A stretch of DNA of 19,994 nt from an uncultured Ruminiclostridium sp. (GCA_934462775.1 CAKSIR010000031.1:1-19994); one strand, 5' to 3'; shown: positions 1 through 7,961, numbered from the stretch's first letter. The notes: generated by a model from the letters alone, not told the origin. Numbers and translations are program-made.

Positions 1-73
1 GGATTCGCGTGAAACGCATGGTATGCATCGGCTTTTCAAGGGCATAATACTGCGGGTTCACCTACTTTTGATA

Positions 74-114
74 TGCACCCCAAAAGTCAGACACTTTTGG
101 AGGTGCAATTTTTT
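74..114 (+). terminator. Hairpin plus T-run, probable terminator or IS-end relic
   Basis: TGCACCCCAAAAGT at 74-87 pairs with ACTTTTGGAGGTGCA at 93-107 (14 bp, one bulged A at 101), with a five-base loop CAGAC and a T run at 109-114. This has the form of a rho-independent terminator for a gene to the left of the window. The CCCCAAAAGTCAGACA string also resembles the terminal repeats of IS3-family elements, from memory, so a relic IS end is an alternative. Confidence 0.6.
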
Positions 115-267
115 GTGGGTAAAACAGGTGTATTTAGAAGAAGCTGAGAGATTTATGAAGAAAATACAGATTTGACTTTTCCGCTATCTTTTTGTGAATT
201 GTCACTTTTCTATTGTAATCCTACAATATCCCAATGTTATAAATTTTTCATATTGTCACATTTGGTA

Positions 268-296
268 TTGAAAAAAACCAAAAACAATGCTATACT
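268..296 (+). promoter_or_regulatory. Sigma-A promoter of ychF
   Basis: TTGAAA at 268-273 and TATACT at 291-296 are separated by 17 bases, with a TG one base upstream of the -10 box (288-289, extended -10). Transcription should start near 303, giving a leader of about 33 bases before ychF. Confidence 0.75.
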
Positions 297-335
297 GTAA
301 GTTGATATTTTTAAAACAGAAAAAGAGGTTATTAT

Positions 336-1430
336 ATGAAACTTGGCATGGTAGGTCTGCCTAACGTAGGCAAGAGTACACTTTTCAACGCGCTTACAAA
401 TGCAGGCGCCGAATCGGCAAACTATCCGTTCTGCACTATTGAGCCTAATGTCGGCATCGTTTCGGTTCCCGACGAACGTCTGGACAAGCTGGCAGAAATG
501 TATCATCCCGATAAATTCACTCCTGCAACACTTGAGTTTGTTGATATTGCAGGTCTTGTAAAGGGCGCTTCAAAGGGCGAGGGTCTTGGCAACAAATTCC
601 TTGCAAATATCCGCGAGGTTGACGCAATTGTTCATGTCGTACGCTGTTTTGAGGATCCCAACATTATTCACGTTGACGGAAAAATCGGCGCGGCAAGAGA
701 TATTGAAACCATCAACCTTGAGCTTATTTTCTCAGATCTTGAAGTGCTGAACAGACGTATCGACAGAGCAAAAAAAGCGCTGAAGGGCGACAAATCCTAT
801 CAGAAGGAAATCGACTTCCTTGAAAAGCTGATTGCTCACCTTGAGGAGGGCAAGTCCGCGCGTTCGTTCCCTTACACCGAGGACGAAGCCGAGCTTATCA
901 AGTCTACCCCGCTGCTTTCAAACAAGCCTGTTATTTATGCAGCAAACCTCAGCGAGGCCGACTTCAAGGGCAATATCGACAATAACGAGCAGTACAAGGC
1001 TGTATGCAAAATCGCGTCGGAGGAACACAGCGAGGTTCTTCCTATCTGCGCGCAGATTGAGGCCGAAATTTCCGACATGGATAAGGAAGAAAAGGAACTG
1101 TTCCTATCCGATTTGGGTCTGGAGGAATCCGGTCTTAACCGTATCATCAAGCAGGGCTATTCGCTGCTTGGTCTTATTTCCTACCTTACGGCAGGTCAGC
1201 CTGAAGTAAGAGCGTGGACAATCACAAAGGGTACAAAGGCTCCGCAGGCTGCCGGAAAAATTCATACCGACTTCGAAAAAGGCTTTATCAGAGCCGAGGT
1301 TGTAAGCTTTGACGACCTTATGGCTTGCGGCACAATGGCTGCGGCAAAGGAAAAGGGTCTTGTTCGCCTTGAGGGCAAGGATTACGTTATGCGTGACGGC
1401 GACATCGTTCTGTTCAGATTCAACGTATAA
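336..1430 (+). CDS. ychF: Redox-regulated ATPase YchF (OLA1/Obg-family)
   Basis: Universally conserved TRAFAC-class P-loop protein that hydrolyses ATP rather than GTP and associates with ribosomes; its exact cellular role is still debated. The 364-residue length is normal for the family. Visible motifs are the Walker A GLPNVGKS at residues 7-14, DIAG at 70-73, and NLSE at 204-207 in place of the GTPase NKxD motif, which is the hallmark of ATP preference. His112, in the RCFED-NIIHV stretch, corresponds to the catalytic His of the family. The C-terminal ~85 residues form the TGS domain. The ATG is preceded by AAGAGG seven bases upstream. It is the first gene after a good promoter and is followed after 20 bases by the NERD-domain gene, so the two are probably cotranscribed. 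Confidence 0.97.
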   Translation: MKLGMVGLPNVGKSTLFNALTNAGAESANYPFCTIEPNVGIVSVPDERLDKLAEMYHPDKFTPATLEFVDIAGLVKGASKGEGLGNKFLANIREVDAIVHVVRCFEDPNIIHVDGKIGAARDIETINLELIFSDLEVLNRRIDRAKKALKGDKSYQKEIDFLEKLIAHLEEGKSARSFPYTEDEAELIKSTPLLSNKPVIYAANLSEADFKGNIDNNEQYKAVCKIASEEHSEVLPICAQIEAEISDMDKEEKELFLSDLGLEESGLNRIIKQGYSLLGLISYLTAGQPEVRAWTITKGTKAPQAAGKIHTDFEKGFIRAEVVSFDDLMACGTMAAAKEKGLVRLEGKDYVMRDGDIVLFRFNV

Positions 1431-1450
1431 TTTTCGGCAAAGGAAGAGCT

Positions 1451-2188
1451 ATGGCAAAGATTCACAAGAACAAAAATCCGAACAGAAAAAGACTGTCGGT
1501 TCTTCTGGTGATGCAGGTAGTATTTGCAGTGCTGCCTGTTATTCTGCTGCTATATTTTCTTTCTTCCATGGATAATTTCCACAATTATGTTTTTGCATAT
1601 ATAATAGTTGCGGCAATGGTTCTGTGCGGCTCTGCGTACTTTTTCCTTGCACGACAATACAGCATACTGCTTTCGGGAATAAAGGGCGAGCGCTCCCTGT
1701 ATAAAATAGCTAAAAGGCTTGGAGGCAGCTGCAACGTTTACCTCAATCTTCCGGTAAGGTATAAGAAGAACCGTTCGGAAATTGATATGCTGGTCGTAAG
1801 CGAAAAAGGCGTGCTTGTAATTGAAGCGAAAAATCATTCTGGCTTTATTTCCGGAAATGACACCGACCAGTTTTGGCGGCAGTACAAGCGCTACAAGGAC
1901 GGACGCGAAACCTGCTCGGAAATCGAAAACCCCGTGCGGCAGGTAAACCGCCAGCGCGAAATTCTCAAAAACATTCTTAAAAGCGAGGGCGTAAATCTGT
2001 GGATTTATTGCGCGGTGTATTATTCTAATCCTTTCGTAAAGCTTGACCTGACGCTTAAGGATACAAGCATTGTTATAAAGGGCGAGAATGAATTGTTGAA
2101 TTTAATAAAGTACAGTGACACAAAAGAGCGGTTACAGCCTGAAGTTTTGTCGAAAATAAACGAGATTGTAACCGACCTTGAAGTCTGA
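1451..2188 (+). CDS. NERD-domain protein with two membrane segments
   Basis: A 245-residue protein with a basic N-terminus, two predicted membrane helices (about 15-37 and 44-67) and a cytoplasmic NERD (nuclease-related) domain at about 77-200. The domain shows the GIKGE start, a LNLPVRYK strand, Glu110-Ile-Asp112, and VIEAKN with Glu125 and Lys127. These match the PD-(D/E)XK nuclease-like acidic and lysine positions that define NERD proteins. The family is widespread but its substrate is generally unknown; a membrane-tethered DNA or RNA processing role is inference. AGGAAG lies five bases before the ATG. It follows ychF by 20 bases and is closed by a terminator 13 bases after its stop. I do not recognise a gene symbol. 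Confidence 0.85.
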   Translation: MAKIHKNKNPNRKRLSVLLVMQVVFAVLPVILLLYFLSSMDNFHNYVFAYIIVAAMVLCGSAYFFLARQYSILLSGIKGERSLYKIAKRLGGSCNVYLNLPVRYKKNRSEIDMLVVSEKGVLVIEAKNHSGFISGNDTDQFWRQYKRYKDGRETCSEIENPVRQVNRQREILKNILKSEGVNLWIYCAVYYSNPFVKLDLTLKDTSIVIKGENELLNLIKYSDTKERLQPEVLSKINEIVTDLEV

Positions 2189-2200
2189 TACATACAATAT

Positions 2201-2240
2201 GGCAAGCTTTTAGTTAGCTTGCCTTTGTTATTTTGTTCAA
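2201..2240 (+). terminator. Terminator of the ychF-NERD unit
   Basis: GGCAAGCT (2201-2208) pairs with AGCTTGCC (2216-2223) around a seven-base loop and is followed by a T-rich stretch. A second, AT-only hairpin, GTTTTGT/ACAAAAC at 2254-2275 followed by TTTTT, may act as backup. Confidence 0.75.
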
Positions 2241-2298
2241 TTTTTCAAGGGCCGTTTTGTTAGTTTATACAAAACTTTTTGTTTGGGCATTTTTGTTA

Positions 2299-2327
2299 TT
2301 GACAATTACAACAAAGAGTGGTATTAT
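2299..2327 (+). promoter_or_regulatory. Strong sigma-A promoter of a putative small RNA
   Basis: TTGACA at 2299-2304 and TATTAT at 2322-2327 with a 17-base spacer. No open frame of note follows before a terminator about 100 bases downstream, so this promoter appears to serve a short non-coding transcript rather than the peptidase gene, which has its own -10 at 2504. Confidence 0.75.
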
Positions 2328-2330
2328 ATA

Positions 2331-2450
2331 GACAAGTTAAATGACCTCCATTTAAATTTAGTTTAGTTTTTTAGTTGTCTCCTTTCTTTTGTTCTACACA
2401 TTATACATTTATTTCAGTTTAAGACTTCGTTTTCGGAGTCTTATTTTTTT
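2331..2450 (+). ncRNA. Putative small RNA with anti-Shine-Dalgarno motifs
   Basis: Bounded by a near-consensus promoter (2299-2327) and an intrinsic terminator (2421-2450), giving a transcript of about 115 nt. Its 5' part folds into a perfect 7-bp hairpin, TTAAATG (2337-2343) with CATTTAA (2349-2355), displaying ACCTC in the loop. GACAA (2331-2335) and TTGTC (2375-2379) could form an enclosing helix if the start site is upstream enough. A single-stranded CTCCTTTCT follows at 2379-2387, identical to part of the anti-Shine-Dalgarno tail of 16S rRNA. C/U-rich exposed motifs of this kind are typical of trans-acting sRNAs in Gram-positive bacteria. I recognise no Rfam family. The alternative is a premature-termination leader of the ymfF-like gene. 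Confidence 0.55.
2421..2450 (+). terminator. Intrinsic terminator of the putative small RNA
   Basis: AAGACTTCG (2421-2429) pairs with CGGAGTCTT (2434-2442) across a TTTT loop (nine pairs, one G-U) and is followed by ATTTTTTT at 2443-2450. This is a textbook rho-independent terminator. Confidence 0.85.
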
Positions 2451-2480
2451 GCCCAAATTGTGAATTTTTAATGAAAAGTA

Positions 2481-2509
2481 TGGCATTATTCAAGAAATTG
2501 TGATATACT
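2481..2509 (+). promoter_or_regulatory. Extended -10 promoter of the peptidase-lgt-folD operon
   Basis: TGATATACT at 2501-2509 is an extended -10 element (TG, one base, TATACT). The hexamer 17 bases upstream (TGGCAT, 2481-2486) is a poor -35 box. The start site would be near 2516, about 30 bases before the first gene, which has AAAGGAAA as its ribosome binding site. Confidence 0.55.
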
Positions 2510-2547
2510 AAATTTTGTATGAAAAAATGATTGAAAGGAAAAAATAA

Positions 2548-3828
2548 ATGAGCAATAATATAAACCGCACCGAAATTGCAAAAGGCGTATATTTTACAGC
2601 CATCTGTGACAAGCGCTTCAAGATGAACAAAATCACCGTAAATTTCATGGCGCAGCTTGATGAAAAGACGGTTGCTCTCAATGCGATTGTACCAAGCATT
2701 TTGTCAAAGTGCAGCAAAACATATCCAACACTGACAATCCTTAACAATAAGCTGTCGTCGCTTTATGCCGCAAGACTTTCCGATACGGTAGGCAAGCTTG
2801 GCGACACTCAGTACATGGGGCTTTCCGTTACCTCAATCGACGACGCCTATGCCCTTGACAATGAAAAAATCACAGACGAGGCGCTGGATATTCTGCTGGA
2901 CTGCCTGTTTAATCCGGTGCTTGAAAACGGCATTTTCTCCGAAAAGACAACCACTCTCGAAAAGCAGATGCTGATTGACGATATACAGGCCGACCTTAAC
3001 GACAAGCGTTCATACGCGGTTCAGAAAGGCGCAGAGATTGCATTCAAAGGCGAGCCTGCCGCATTAAGTCAGGACGGAACAGTCGAGCTTGCGGAAAAGA
3101 TCACCGCCAAGAGCGCTTACGAAGCGTATCTCAATATGCTGAAAAACTGCCGCGTTGAAATTATCTGCGTAGGCTGCAACGATTTCACGGGAGCGAAGGA
3201 CAAGCTTTCAAAGGCGTTTTCAAAGATCGAACGCGCTGAAACAGCGCCATGCGGTTCGACTGTTTCTAAACCGAAGAACAGCGCGGAAACACAGATTGAC
3301 AAGCTTTCCGTTACGCAGAGCAAGATGGTAATGATAATGAAGTCCGACCTTGAAAATCCGTCTGCACTTCGCATCATGTCAAGAGTTTACGGCGGAACAA
3401 CAACCTCCAAGCTGTTTATGAACGTGCGCGAAAAGCTTTCGCTCTGCTATTACTGCTGGTCAAGATACAACGAGAAAAAGGGCGCAATGCTTATTGACTG
3501 CGGTATTGAAAACTCCAACATTGAAAAGGCAAAGGCTGAAATTATTGCGCAGTTTGAGGATATGAAAAAGGGCAATTTTTCCGACGACGACGTGCTTTAT
3601 GCAAAGCTCAATTCCCAGAATACTCTCAAAACCATCGGGGACAGCCTTGGCGCAATCGCAGGCTGGTATTTGTCCGCGATTTATATGAACGATATTAAAT
3701 CTCCCGAGGAAGTTATGGAGGAGGATATGGCAGTAACAAGAGAGCAGATAATTGAAGCTGCAAACTCCATGAAGCTCGACACCGTCTATATTCTTACATC
3801 AAACGTGGAGGGTGAAGCCAATGAATAA
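2548..3828 (+). CDS. ymfF: M16-family peptidase-like protein, YmfF type (inactive subunit)
   Basis: A 426-residue member of the M16 metallopeptidase fold. The HxxEH zinc motif is absent: the equivalent helix at about residues 46-56 (AIVPSILSKCS) carries no histidine or glutamate ligand. The C-terminal half keeps the features of the non-catalytic M16B partner, a glycine-containing loop (YGGTTTSKLF, about 281-290) and the Arg294/Tyr301 pair in VREKLSLCYY. Together with the zinc-bearing gene that overlaps it downstream, this matches the Firmicutes YmfF/YmfH pair, annotated as associated with 5-aminopentanol modification of elongation factor P. Whether that role holds here is inference, since efp is not in the window. 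The partners are translationally coupled through an 8-base overlap. Confidence 0.85.
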   Translation: MSNNINRTEIAKGVYFTAICDKRFKMNKITVNFMAQLDEKTVALNAIVPSILSKCSKTYPTLTILNNKLSSLYAARLSDTVGKLGDTQYMGLSVTSIDDAYALDNEKITDEALDILLDCLFNPVLENGIFSEKTTTLEKQMLIDDIQADLNDKRSYAVQKGAEIAFKGEPAALSQDGTVELAEKITAKSAYEAYLNMLKNCRVEIICVGCNDFTGAKDKLSKAFSKIERAETAPCGSTVSKPKNSAETQIDKLSVTQSKMVMIMKSDLENPSALRIMSRVYGGTTTSKLFMNVREKLSLCYYCWSRYNEKKGAMLIDCGIENSNIEKAKAEIIAQFEDMKKGNFSDDDVLYAKLNSQNTLKTIGDSLGAIAGWYLSAIYMNDIKSPEEVMEEDMAVTREQIIEAANSMKLDTVYILTSNVEGEANE

Positions 3829-5095
3829 GGAAATAATCATAAACGACCGCGTAAAAGAAAAATACATCAGAATAAAGCATCCGAGCGGCTGCACGATCTG
3901 CCTTTATCCGATGGAGGGTTATTCCGGCGCGTATGCGCTTTTCGGAACAAATTACGGTTCGGTTGACACAACATTCAAAACAAATCAGGACAAGGACTTT
4001 GTAACGGTTCCCGAGGGAATTGCTCATTACCTTGAGCACAAGCTCTTTGAAAACGACGAGTGCGACGCCTTCGAGCTTTACGCAAAAACAGGCGCAAACG
4101 CTAACGCATTCACAAGCTTTGACAAGACGGCGTACCTGTTTTCCTGCTCGCAGAAGTTTGAGGAAAACCTTGAAATTCTGCTGAACTTCGTTCAGGAGCC
4201 GTACTTCACCGATGAAACCGTACAGAAGGAGCAAGGAATTATCGGTCAGGAAATTAAGATGTACCTTGACGATCCGGGCTGGAGAGTAATGTTCAACGGC
4301 TTGCAGGCAATCTACCACAACAATCCGGTAAGAATCGACATTGCTGGCACGGTTGAGAGCATTGCGAAAATCGACAAGGACCTCCTTTACCGCTGCTACA
4401 ACACATTCTACAATCTGAACAACATGGTTCTCAGCATTGCGGGCAATTTTGATGTGGACAAAACCCTTGAAATCTGCGACAGACTGCTTAAACCCAGCGA
4501 GGACCACGGTCTTGAAAAAATCGTTCCCGAAGAGCCTTACGAGGTCAGAGAAAAGAGAACGGTTCAGAAGCTTTCCTGCTCGCTGCCGCTGTTTAACATT
4601 TTCTTCAAAATGCAGCCGCGCAATGGCAAGGAGAACGTCCGCGACTATATTCAGTACAACATTATGCTTGAGCTTTGCCTTGGCAAGACAAGCCGTTTCT
4701 ACAACGAATATTACGAGCAGGGACTGATAAACGATACCTTTAACGTTGGCGTTTTTAACGGCAGAGGATTCTTTACAGCAATGGCAGACGGCGAATCAAG
4801 AGAACCCGACAAGGTGCTTGAAGCTGTCAAGAGCGAGCTTTACCGCCTGAGAAAAGACGGTCTTTCCAAAGAAGAATTTGAAAATATCAAGAAGAAAACT
4901 TACGGCGAGCTGCTGACCATGTTCAACAATGTTGAATCAATGGCGACAAATCTGCTTTCTGCCGAAATGGACGGAGTTTCCGTTTATGAAACGGTGGAAG
5001 CGGCTGCCAATACAGCCTTTGAGGATATTGTAAAAAAGCTTGAAGAATTTGATATTGAAAATTCTGCTATTTCAATTGTAGAGCCTGTTGAATAA
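3821..5095 (+). CDS. ymfH: M16-family zinc peptidase, YmfH type (active subunit)
   Basis: A 424-residue M16 metallopeptidase with the inverted zinc motif HYLEH at residues 69-73 and the third ligand probably Glu144 in QEIKMYLDDP. The catalytic base would be Glu72. I place the start at the ATG at 3821 because GGAGG at 3807-3811 is nine bases upstream; a GTG at 3812 would sit directly against that site. The start lies inside the last codons of the YmfF-like gene (ATGAATAA), so the two subunits are probably made in equal amounts and form a heterodimer, as in other M16B pairs. Family annotation links it to EF-P modification; its substrate is not known from sequence. Confidence 0.9.
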   Translation: MNKEIIINDRVKEKYIRIKHPSGCTICLYPMEGYSGAYALFGTNYGSVDTTFKTNQDKDFVTVPEGIAHYLEHKLFENDECDAFELYAKTGANANAFTSFDKTAYLFSCSQKFEENLEILLNFVQEPYFTDETVQKEQGIIGQEIKMYLDDPGWRVMFNGLQAIYHNNPVRIDIAGTVESIAKIDKDLLYRCYNTFYNLNNMVLSIAGNFDVDKTLEICDRLLKPSEDHGLEKIVPEEPYEVREKRTVQKLSCSLPLFNIFFKMQPRNGKENVRDYIQYNIMLELCLGKTSRFYNEYYEQGLINDTFNVGVFNGRGFFTAMADGESREPDKVLEAVKSELYRLRKDGLSKEEFENIKKKTYGELLTMFNNVESMATNLLSAEMDGVSVYETVEAAANTAFEDIVKKLEEFDIENSAISIVEPVE

Positions 5096-5109
5096 GGCGA
5101 GAGGTATTT

Positions 5110-6171
5110 ATGTTAAAAAGTTTGACAGAAGTTATTGAATTTCCGAATCTTTTCTCGGGAGATATAAGAATTAACCGCATTGCGTTCAGCCCTTTCGGAA
5201 TTGACGTTTACTGGTACGGAATTATCATTGCGGTAGGCGTAGTGCTTGGCTTTGCATACGCTCTGAAGCACGCGAAAAAAGTTGGACTGCTTGCAGACGA
5301 TGTGTTCGATACAGCCTTTATTGCAACCATTTTCGGTTTCATAGGCGCAAGAGCATACTACTGCATTTTTTACAATCTCGACCCTGTAAACGTGAACAAA
5401 TATACGTTTTGGACTGCATTAACGGGAGTCCGCGACGGCGGACTTGCGATTTACGGCGGTATTATTGCCGCGGTAATAACAGGCTTTATCGTCTGCAAAA
5501 TCAAGAAAACGCCGTTCCTGCCGCTGCTGGACCTGGCGGGCGTGGGATTTCTTATCGGTCAGGGTATAGGACGCTGGGGCAACTTCGTAAATCAGGAAGC
5601 TTTCGGCGCTCCCACCGCTTCCGACCTCCCATGGGGCATGACCGGTTCGATTATCATCAACTCACCGAACTACATCAATGCCTGCAAGACGCTCGGCATT
5701 GAATCCGGCGCGCTTGTTCACCCGTGCTTTTTATATGAAAGCTTATGGTGTCTGGTTGGATTCCTGCTTATCCACTTTATCGGCAATCGTATCCGTTCCT
5801 TTGACGGCGAGGTTTTCCTGTTCTATGTATTATGGTACGGCGCAGGCAGAGGCTGGATTGAGGGACTTAGAACGGACAGTCTTTACGCCGGTTCGCTGAG
5901 AATTTCGCAGGTAGTTGCAATTGCGTCGTCGGCGTTCGCACTGTTCCTTATTATTTTCTTCAAGCTGAAGCTGAAAAATACGGATTATAAAATGTACAAG
6001 GATACCGAAAAGAGCATTAACGCATTTGCCAATGTAAAGAAAAAGGCGATGCTCGCAAAGGAGCTTGAAGCGGGCAGAAAGGCAATGAAAGAGGCACAGG
6101 CGCCTGTCGCACCGAGCATTTTGGGCGACAGCGAGGAGAGAAAGGATAACGAAAATGGCGAAGATAATTGA
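5110..6171 (+). CDS. lgt: Prolipoprotein diacylglyceryl transferase
   Basis: Integral membrane enzyme that transfers diacylglycerol from phosphatidylglycerol to the lipobox cysteine of prolipoproteins, the first step of lipoprotein maturation. The Lgt signature is intact: [13 protein letters not shown] at residues 154-166 with Arg155 and Glu163, the YGG loop at 115-117, and a second essential arginine region [14 protein letters not shown] (245-258). About seven hydrophobic segments run from 33 to 285. At 353 residues it is roughly 60 longer than E. coli Lgt; the extra part is a charged, Lys/Glu-rich cytoplasmic tail (about 290-353). GAGAGG lies just before the ATG, 14 bases after ymfH. Its last 17 bases overlap folD. 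Confidence 0.96.
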   Translation: MLKSLTEVIEFPNLFSGDIRINRIAFSPFGIDVYWYGIIIAVGVVLGFAYALKHAKKVGLLADDVFDTAFIATIFGFIGARAYYCIFYNLDPVNVNKYTFWTALTGVRDGGLAIYGGIIAAVITGFIVCKIKKTPFLPLLDLAGVGFLIGQGIGRWGNFVNQEAFGAPTASDLPWGMTGSIIINSPNYINACKTLGIESGALVHPCFLYESLWCLVGFLLIHFIGNRIRSFDGEVFLFYVLWYGAGRGWIEGLRTDSLYAGSLRISQVVAIASSAFALFLIIFFKLKLKNTDYKMYKDTEKSINAFANVKKKAMLAKELEAGRKAMKEAQAPVAPSILGDSEERKDNENGEDN

Positions 6172-6994
6172 CGGAAAGGCAGTTTCGGCTGCTGTTAAGG
6201 AAAGCGTTCGCGAGGAAATAATCCGCGACGGGCTGGATATAGGTCTGGCGGTTGTGATCGTGGGCAACAATCAGGCAAGCCGCGTATATGTAAACAACAA
6301 AAAGAAAGCCTGCGAGGTATGCGGAATCAAGTCGTATGAATATGCGCTCCCTGAAGAAACAACAGAAGAACAGCTGCTGGAGCTGGTTGACACGCTCAAC
6401 AAGGACGACAAAATAAACGGCATACTTGTTCAGCTTCCGCTGCCAAAGCAGATAAACGAGGAGAAAATTATCGAGCGTATTTCTCCTCTCAAGGACGTTG
6501 ACGCATTCCATGCGGTAAACGTTGGCAAAATCATGATCGGCAACTACGCATTCCTTCCCTGCACTCCCGCCGGCGTTATGGAGCTTATCCACAGCACGGG
6601 CGTTGACGTATGCGGAAAGAACTGCGTTGTTATAGGCCGTTCAAACATTGTTGGAAAGCCCATGGCAATGTTGCTTCTCCACGAAAACGCAACTGTAACC
6701 ATCTGCCACTCAAAAACGCAGAACCTTGCAGAAATTTGCAGCAAGGCAGACGTACTTGTCAGCGCGGTAGGCCGTGCCGACTTTGTAACAGCCGACATGG
6801 TAAAGGAAGGCGCAGTTGTCATTGACGTAGGCATGAACAGAAACGCCGAGGGCAAGCTGTGCGGCGACGTAAGGTTTGACGAATGCGCAGCCAAGGCAGG
6901 CTGGATTACGCCTGTTCCCGGCGGAGTAGGACCAATGACGATTGCTATGCTGATGAAGAATACGGTTATGGCAAAGCGTATCCAAAACAAATGA
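6155..6994 (+). CDS. folD: Methylenetetrahydrofolate dehydrogenase / methenyl-THF cyclohydrolase
   Basis: Bifunctional cytosolic enzyme interconverting 5,10-methylene-THF, 5,10-methenyl-THF and 10-formyl-THF, supplying one-carbon units for purines, thymidylate and fMet. The 279-residue length is typical. Visible motifs are Tyr45 and catalytic Lys49 in YVNNKKK, VQLPLP (92-97), DVDAFH (115-119 region), PCTP (135-138), the dinucleotide-binding GRSNIVGKP (161-169) and [10 protein letters not shown] (253-262). The ATG lies inside the end of lgt, with AAAGGA eight bases upstream, so it is probably translationally coupled. Its stop codon overlaps the start of the next small gene (ATGA). Confidence 0.97.
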   Translation: MAKIIDGKAVSAAVKESVREEIIRDGLDIGLAVVIVGNNQASRVYVNNKKKACEVCGIKSYEYALPEETTEEQLLELVDTLNKDDKINGILVQLPLPKQINEEKIIERISPLKDVDAFHAVNVGKIMIGNYAFLPCTPAGVMELIHSTGVDVCGKNCVVIGRSNIVGKPMAMLLLHENATVTICHSKTQNLAEICSKADVLVSAVGRADFVTADMVKEGAVVIDVGMNRNAEGKLCGDVRFDECAAKAGWITPVPGGVGPMTIAMLMKNTVMAKRIQNK

Positions 6995-7170
6995 AAAGCA
7001 GCAAGAGATTTCTGCTGAACGGCGGAGTTTTGACGGCGCTTGCATTGTATTTGGCAGTCATGTTCTCGGTTAAGTCCATGTGGGGCGCGGCTCAGATTCT
7101 GATTCTGGTTCTTCTCCTCGGACTTTCGGCGTTCCAATACATACTTTATTTCAAATTTTTTAAGGAATAA
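6991..7170 (+). CDS. Small two-helix membrane protein (59 aa)
   Basis: Starts at the ATG that overlaps the folD stop codon (ATGA at 6991-6994), in frame +1 to folD, and encodes 59 residues. A short basic N-terminus (MKSSKR) is followed by two hydrophobic segments, about 9-27 and 31-53, and a basic end (YFKFFKE). Loop and ends suggest an N-in, C-in hairpin in the membrane. The four-base overlap and the absence of an intervening terminator make translational coupling to folD likely. I do not recognise the family. The same frame is open further upstream inside folD, but no good start site is visible there. It ends 12 bases before the rplU promoter. Confidence 0.65.
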   Translation: MKSSKRFLLNGGVLTALALYLAVMFSVKSMWGAAQILILVLLLGLSAFQYILYFKFFKE

Positions 7171-7182
7171 GGCGAAAACCCC

Positions 7183-7211
7183 TTGACAAAGCCATTTGGC
7201 TGTGTTAAAAT
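7183..7211 (+). promoter_or_regulatory. Promoter of the rplU-prp-rpmA operon
   Basis: TTGACA at 7183-7188 and TAAAAT at 7206-7211, spacer 17 bases. The spacer contains the 12-bp palindrome AGCCATTTGGCT (7190-7201), which could be incidental or an operator. The start site would be near 7218. Confidence 0.8.
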
Positions 7212-7318
7212 AATAAAGCCGCATGTGTAGGGCTTTTTTAAGTGTGTCCAAAATGACGCCGCCTTTTCTGATTTTGTTCGGAATAAGCACAGCGAGTTTA
7301 AAAAAAGAGGTATAAAAA
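7212..7318 (+). promoter_or_regulatory. rplU 5' leader, candidate L21 leader RNA
   Basis: About 100 untranslated bases precede rplU. They contain AAAGCC (7215-7220) complementary to GGCTTT (7231-7236), followed by a T run, and a longer-range CAAAAT/ATTTTG pairing around 7250-7276. Many Firmicutes carry an autoregulatory L21 leader at this position; position and structure potential fit, but I cannot confirm the consensus by eye. AAGAGG precedes the ATG by eight bases. Confidence 0.4.
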
Positions 7319-7627
7319 ATGTACGCAGTAATCGAAACAGGTGGAAAGCAGTACCAGGTTAAGGAAGGCGATATCGTTTTCGTTGAAAAGCTTGGCGTAG
7401 AAGAAGGCGAAGTAAGCTTTGACAAGGTTATCATGGTTGGTAATGATGACGGCGTTAAGGTTGGCGCTCCATACGTAGAAGGCGCTTCCGTAAAGGCAAC
7501 TTTATTAAAGAACGGCAAGGGTAAGAAGATCACAGTCTTCACATACAAGCCAAAGAAGAGTGTTAAGAGAGCTAAGGGTCACAGACAGCCATACTCACAG
7601 GTTAAGATTGAAGCTATCAACGCTTAA
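7319..7627 (+). CDS. rplU: 50S ribosomal protein L21
   Basis: Large-subunit protein that binds 23S rRNA domain II and contacts L20. The 102-residue length is normal. It opens with the family start [18 protein letters not shown] and ends with the signature [18 protein letters not shown], including the basic loop that enters rRNA. It is first in the conserved Firmicutes order L21-Prp-L27. The gap to prp is five bases. Confidence 0.98.
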   Translation: MYAVIETGGKQYQVKEGDIVFVEKLGVEEGEVSFDKVIMVGNDDGVKVGAPYVEGASVKATLLKNGKGKKITVFTYKPKKSVKRAKGHRQPYSQVKIEAINA

Positions 7628-7632
7628 TTCTT

Positions 7633-7959
7633 ATGATTAAAGCTGAATTTGCCCGCAAGGGTGAAATCCTTATCGGTTTTATGGTTTCGGGTCATGCAGG
7701 CACAGCCGAATACGGTTTCGACATTGTCTGTGCCGCAGTTACATCTGCCGTAATGCTTGCCGCAAACACAATTACCGATTTTTTGGAGGCTGACGCAAAG
7801 GTTGTTGCGGAAAAAAACTCCATTGCACTCAAATTAAATAAGCCAGAAGAAAACACTGACGCTGTAAAGGTTTTGCAATCTTTAAAGGCTCACCTTGAAA
7901 TTATAGGCAAGCAAAACGGCGGCATTACCGTAAAGCTCAGAAATACGGAAAGGAATTAA
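7633..7959 (+). CDS. prp: Ribosomal-processing cysteine protease Prp
   Basis: YsxB/Prp protease that removes the N-terminal extension of ribosomal protein L27 in Firmicutes and relatives, a step needed for functional ribosomes. The 108-residue protein has the catalytic dyad His21 (in VSGHAG) and Cys33 (in [11 protein letters not shown]), at the family spacing. It lies between rplU and rpmA, the invariant context, and the L27 downstream carries the matching cleavage site. No clear Shine-Dalgarno sequence is seen before its ATG, five bases after the rplU stop, so translation is probably coupled to rplU. Confidence 0.95.
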   Translation: MIKAEFARKGEILIGFMVSGHAGTAEYGFDIVCAAVTSAVMLAANTITDFLEADAKVVAEKNSIALKLNKPEENTDAVKVLQSLKAHLEIIGKQNGGITVKLRNTERN

Positions 7960-7961
7960 AA

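Larger units (their letters stand above)
1..335. other. Intergenic region upstream of ychF
   Basis: No gene is supported here. Positions 74-107 hold a hairpin followed by a T run, and 268-296 hold the ychF promoter; both are listed separately. On the minus strand a short frame is open from a GTG near 61 to the window edge, but it has no convincing ribosome binding site and cannot be judged from about 20 codons. The rest (about 120-265) is AT-rich, with two copies of ATTGTCAC near 198 and 253 that I cannot interpret. Confidence 0.6.

Noticed and set aside
1..61. Minus-strand open frame from a GTG at 61 to the window edge
   Set aside because: About 20 codons only, with a stop immediately upstream and no separate ribosome binding site; it cannot be distinguished from chance without the neighbouring sequence.
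3794..4507. Long minus-strand open frame of 237 codons opposite ymfH
   Set aside because: It lies fully antisense to a gene with an intact zinc motif and has no ribosome binding site; its valine-rich composition is what the complement of biased codons gives.
6544..7548. Minus-strand open frame of 334 codons across folD and rplU
   Set aside because: It spans two well-supported plus-strand genes and a strong plus-strand promoter, and its translation shows no family features.
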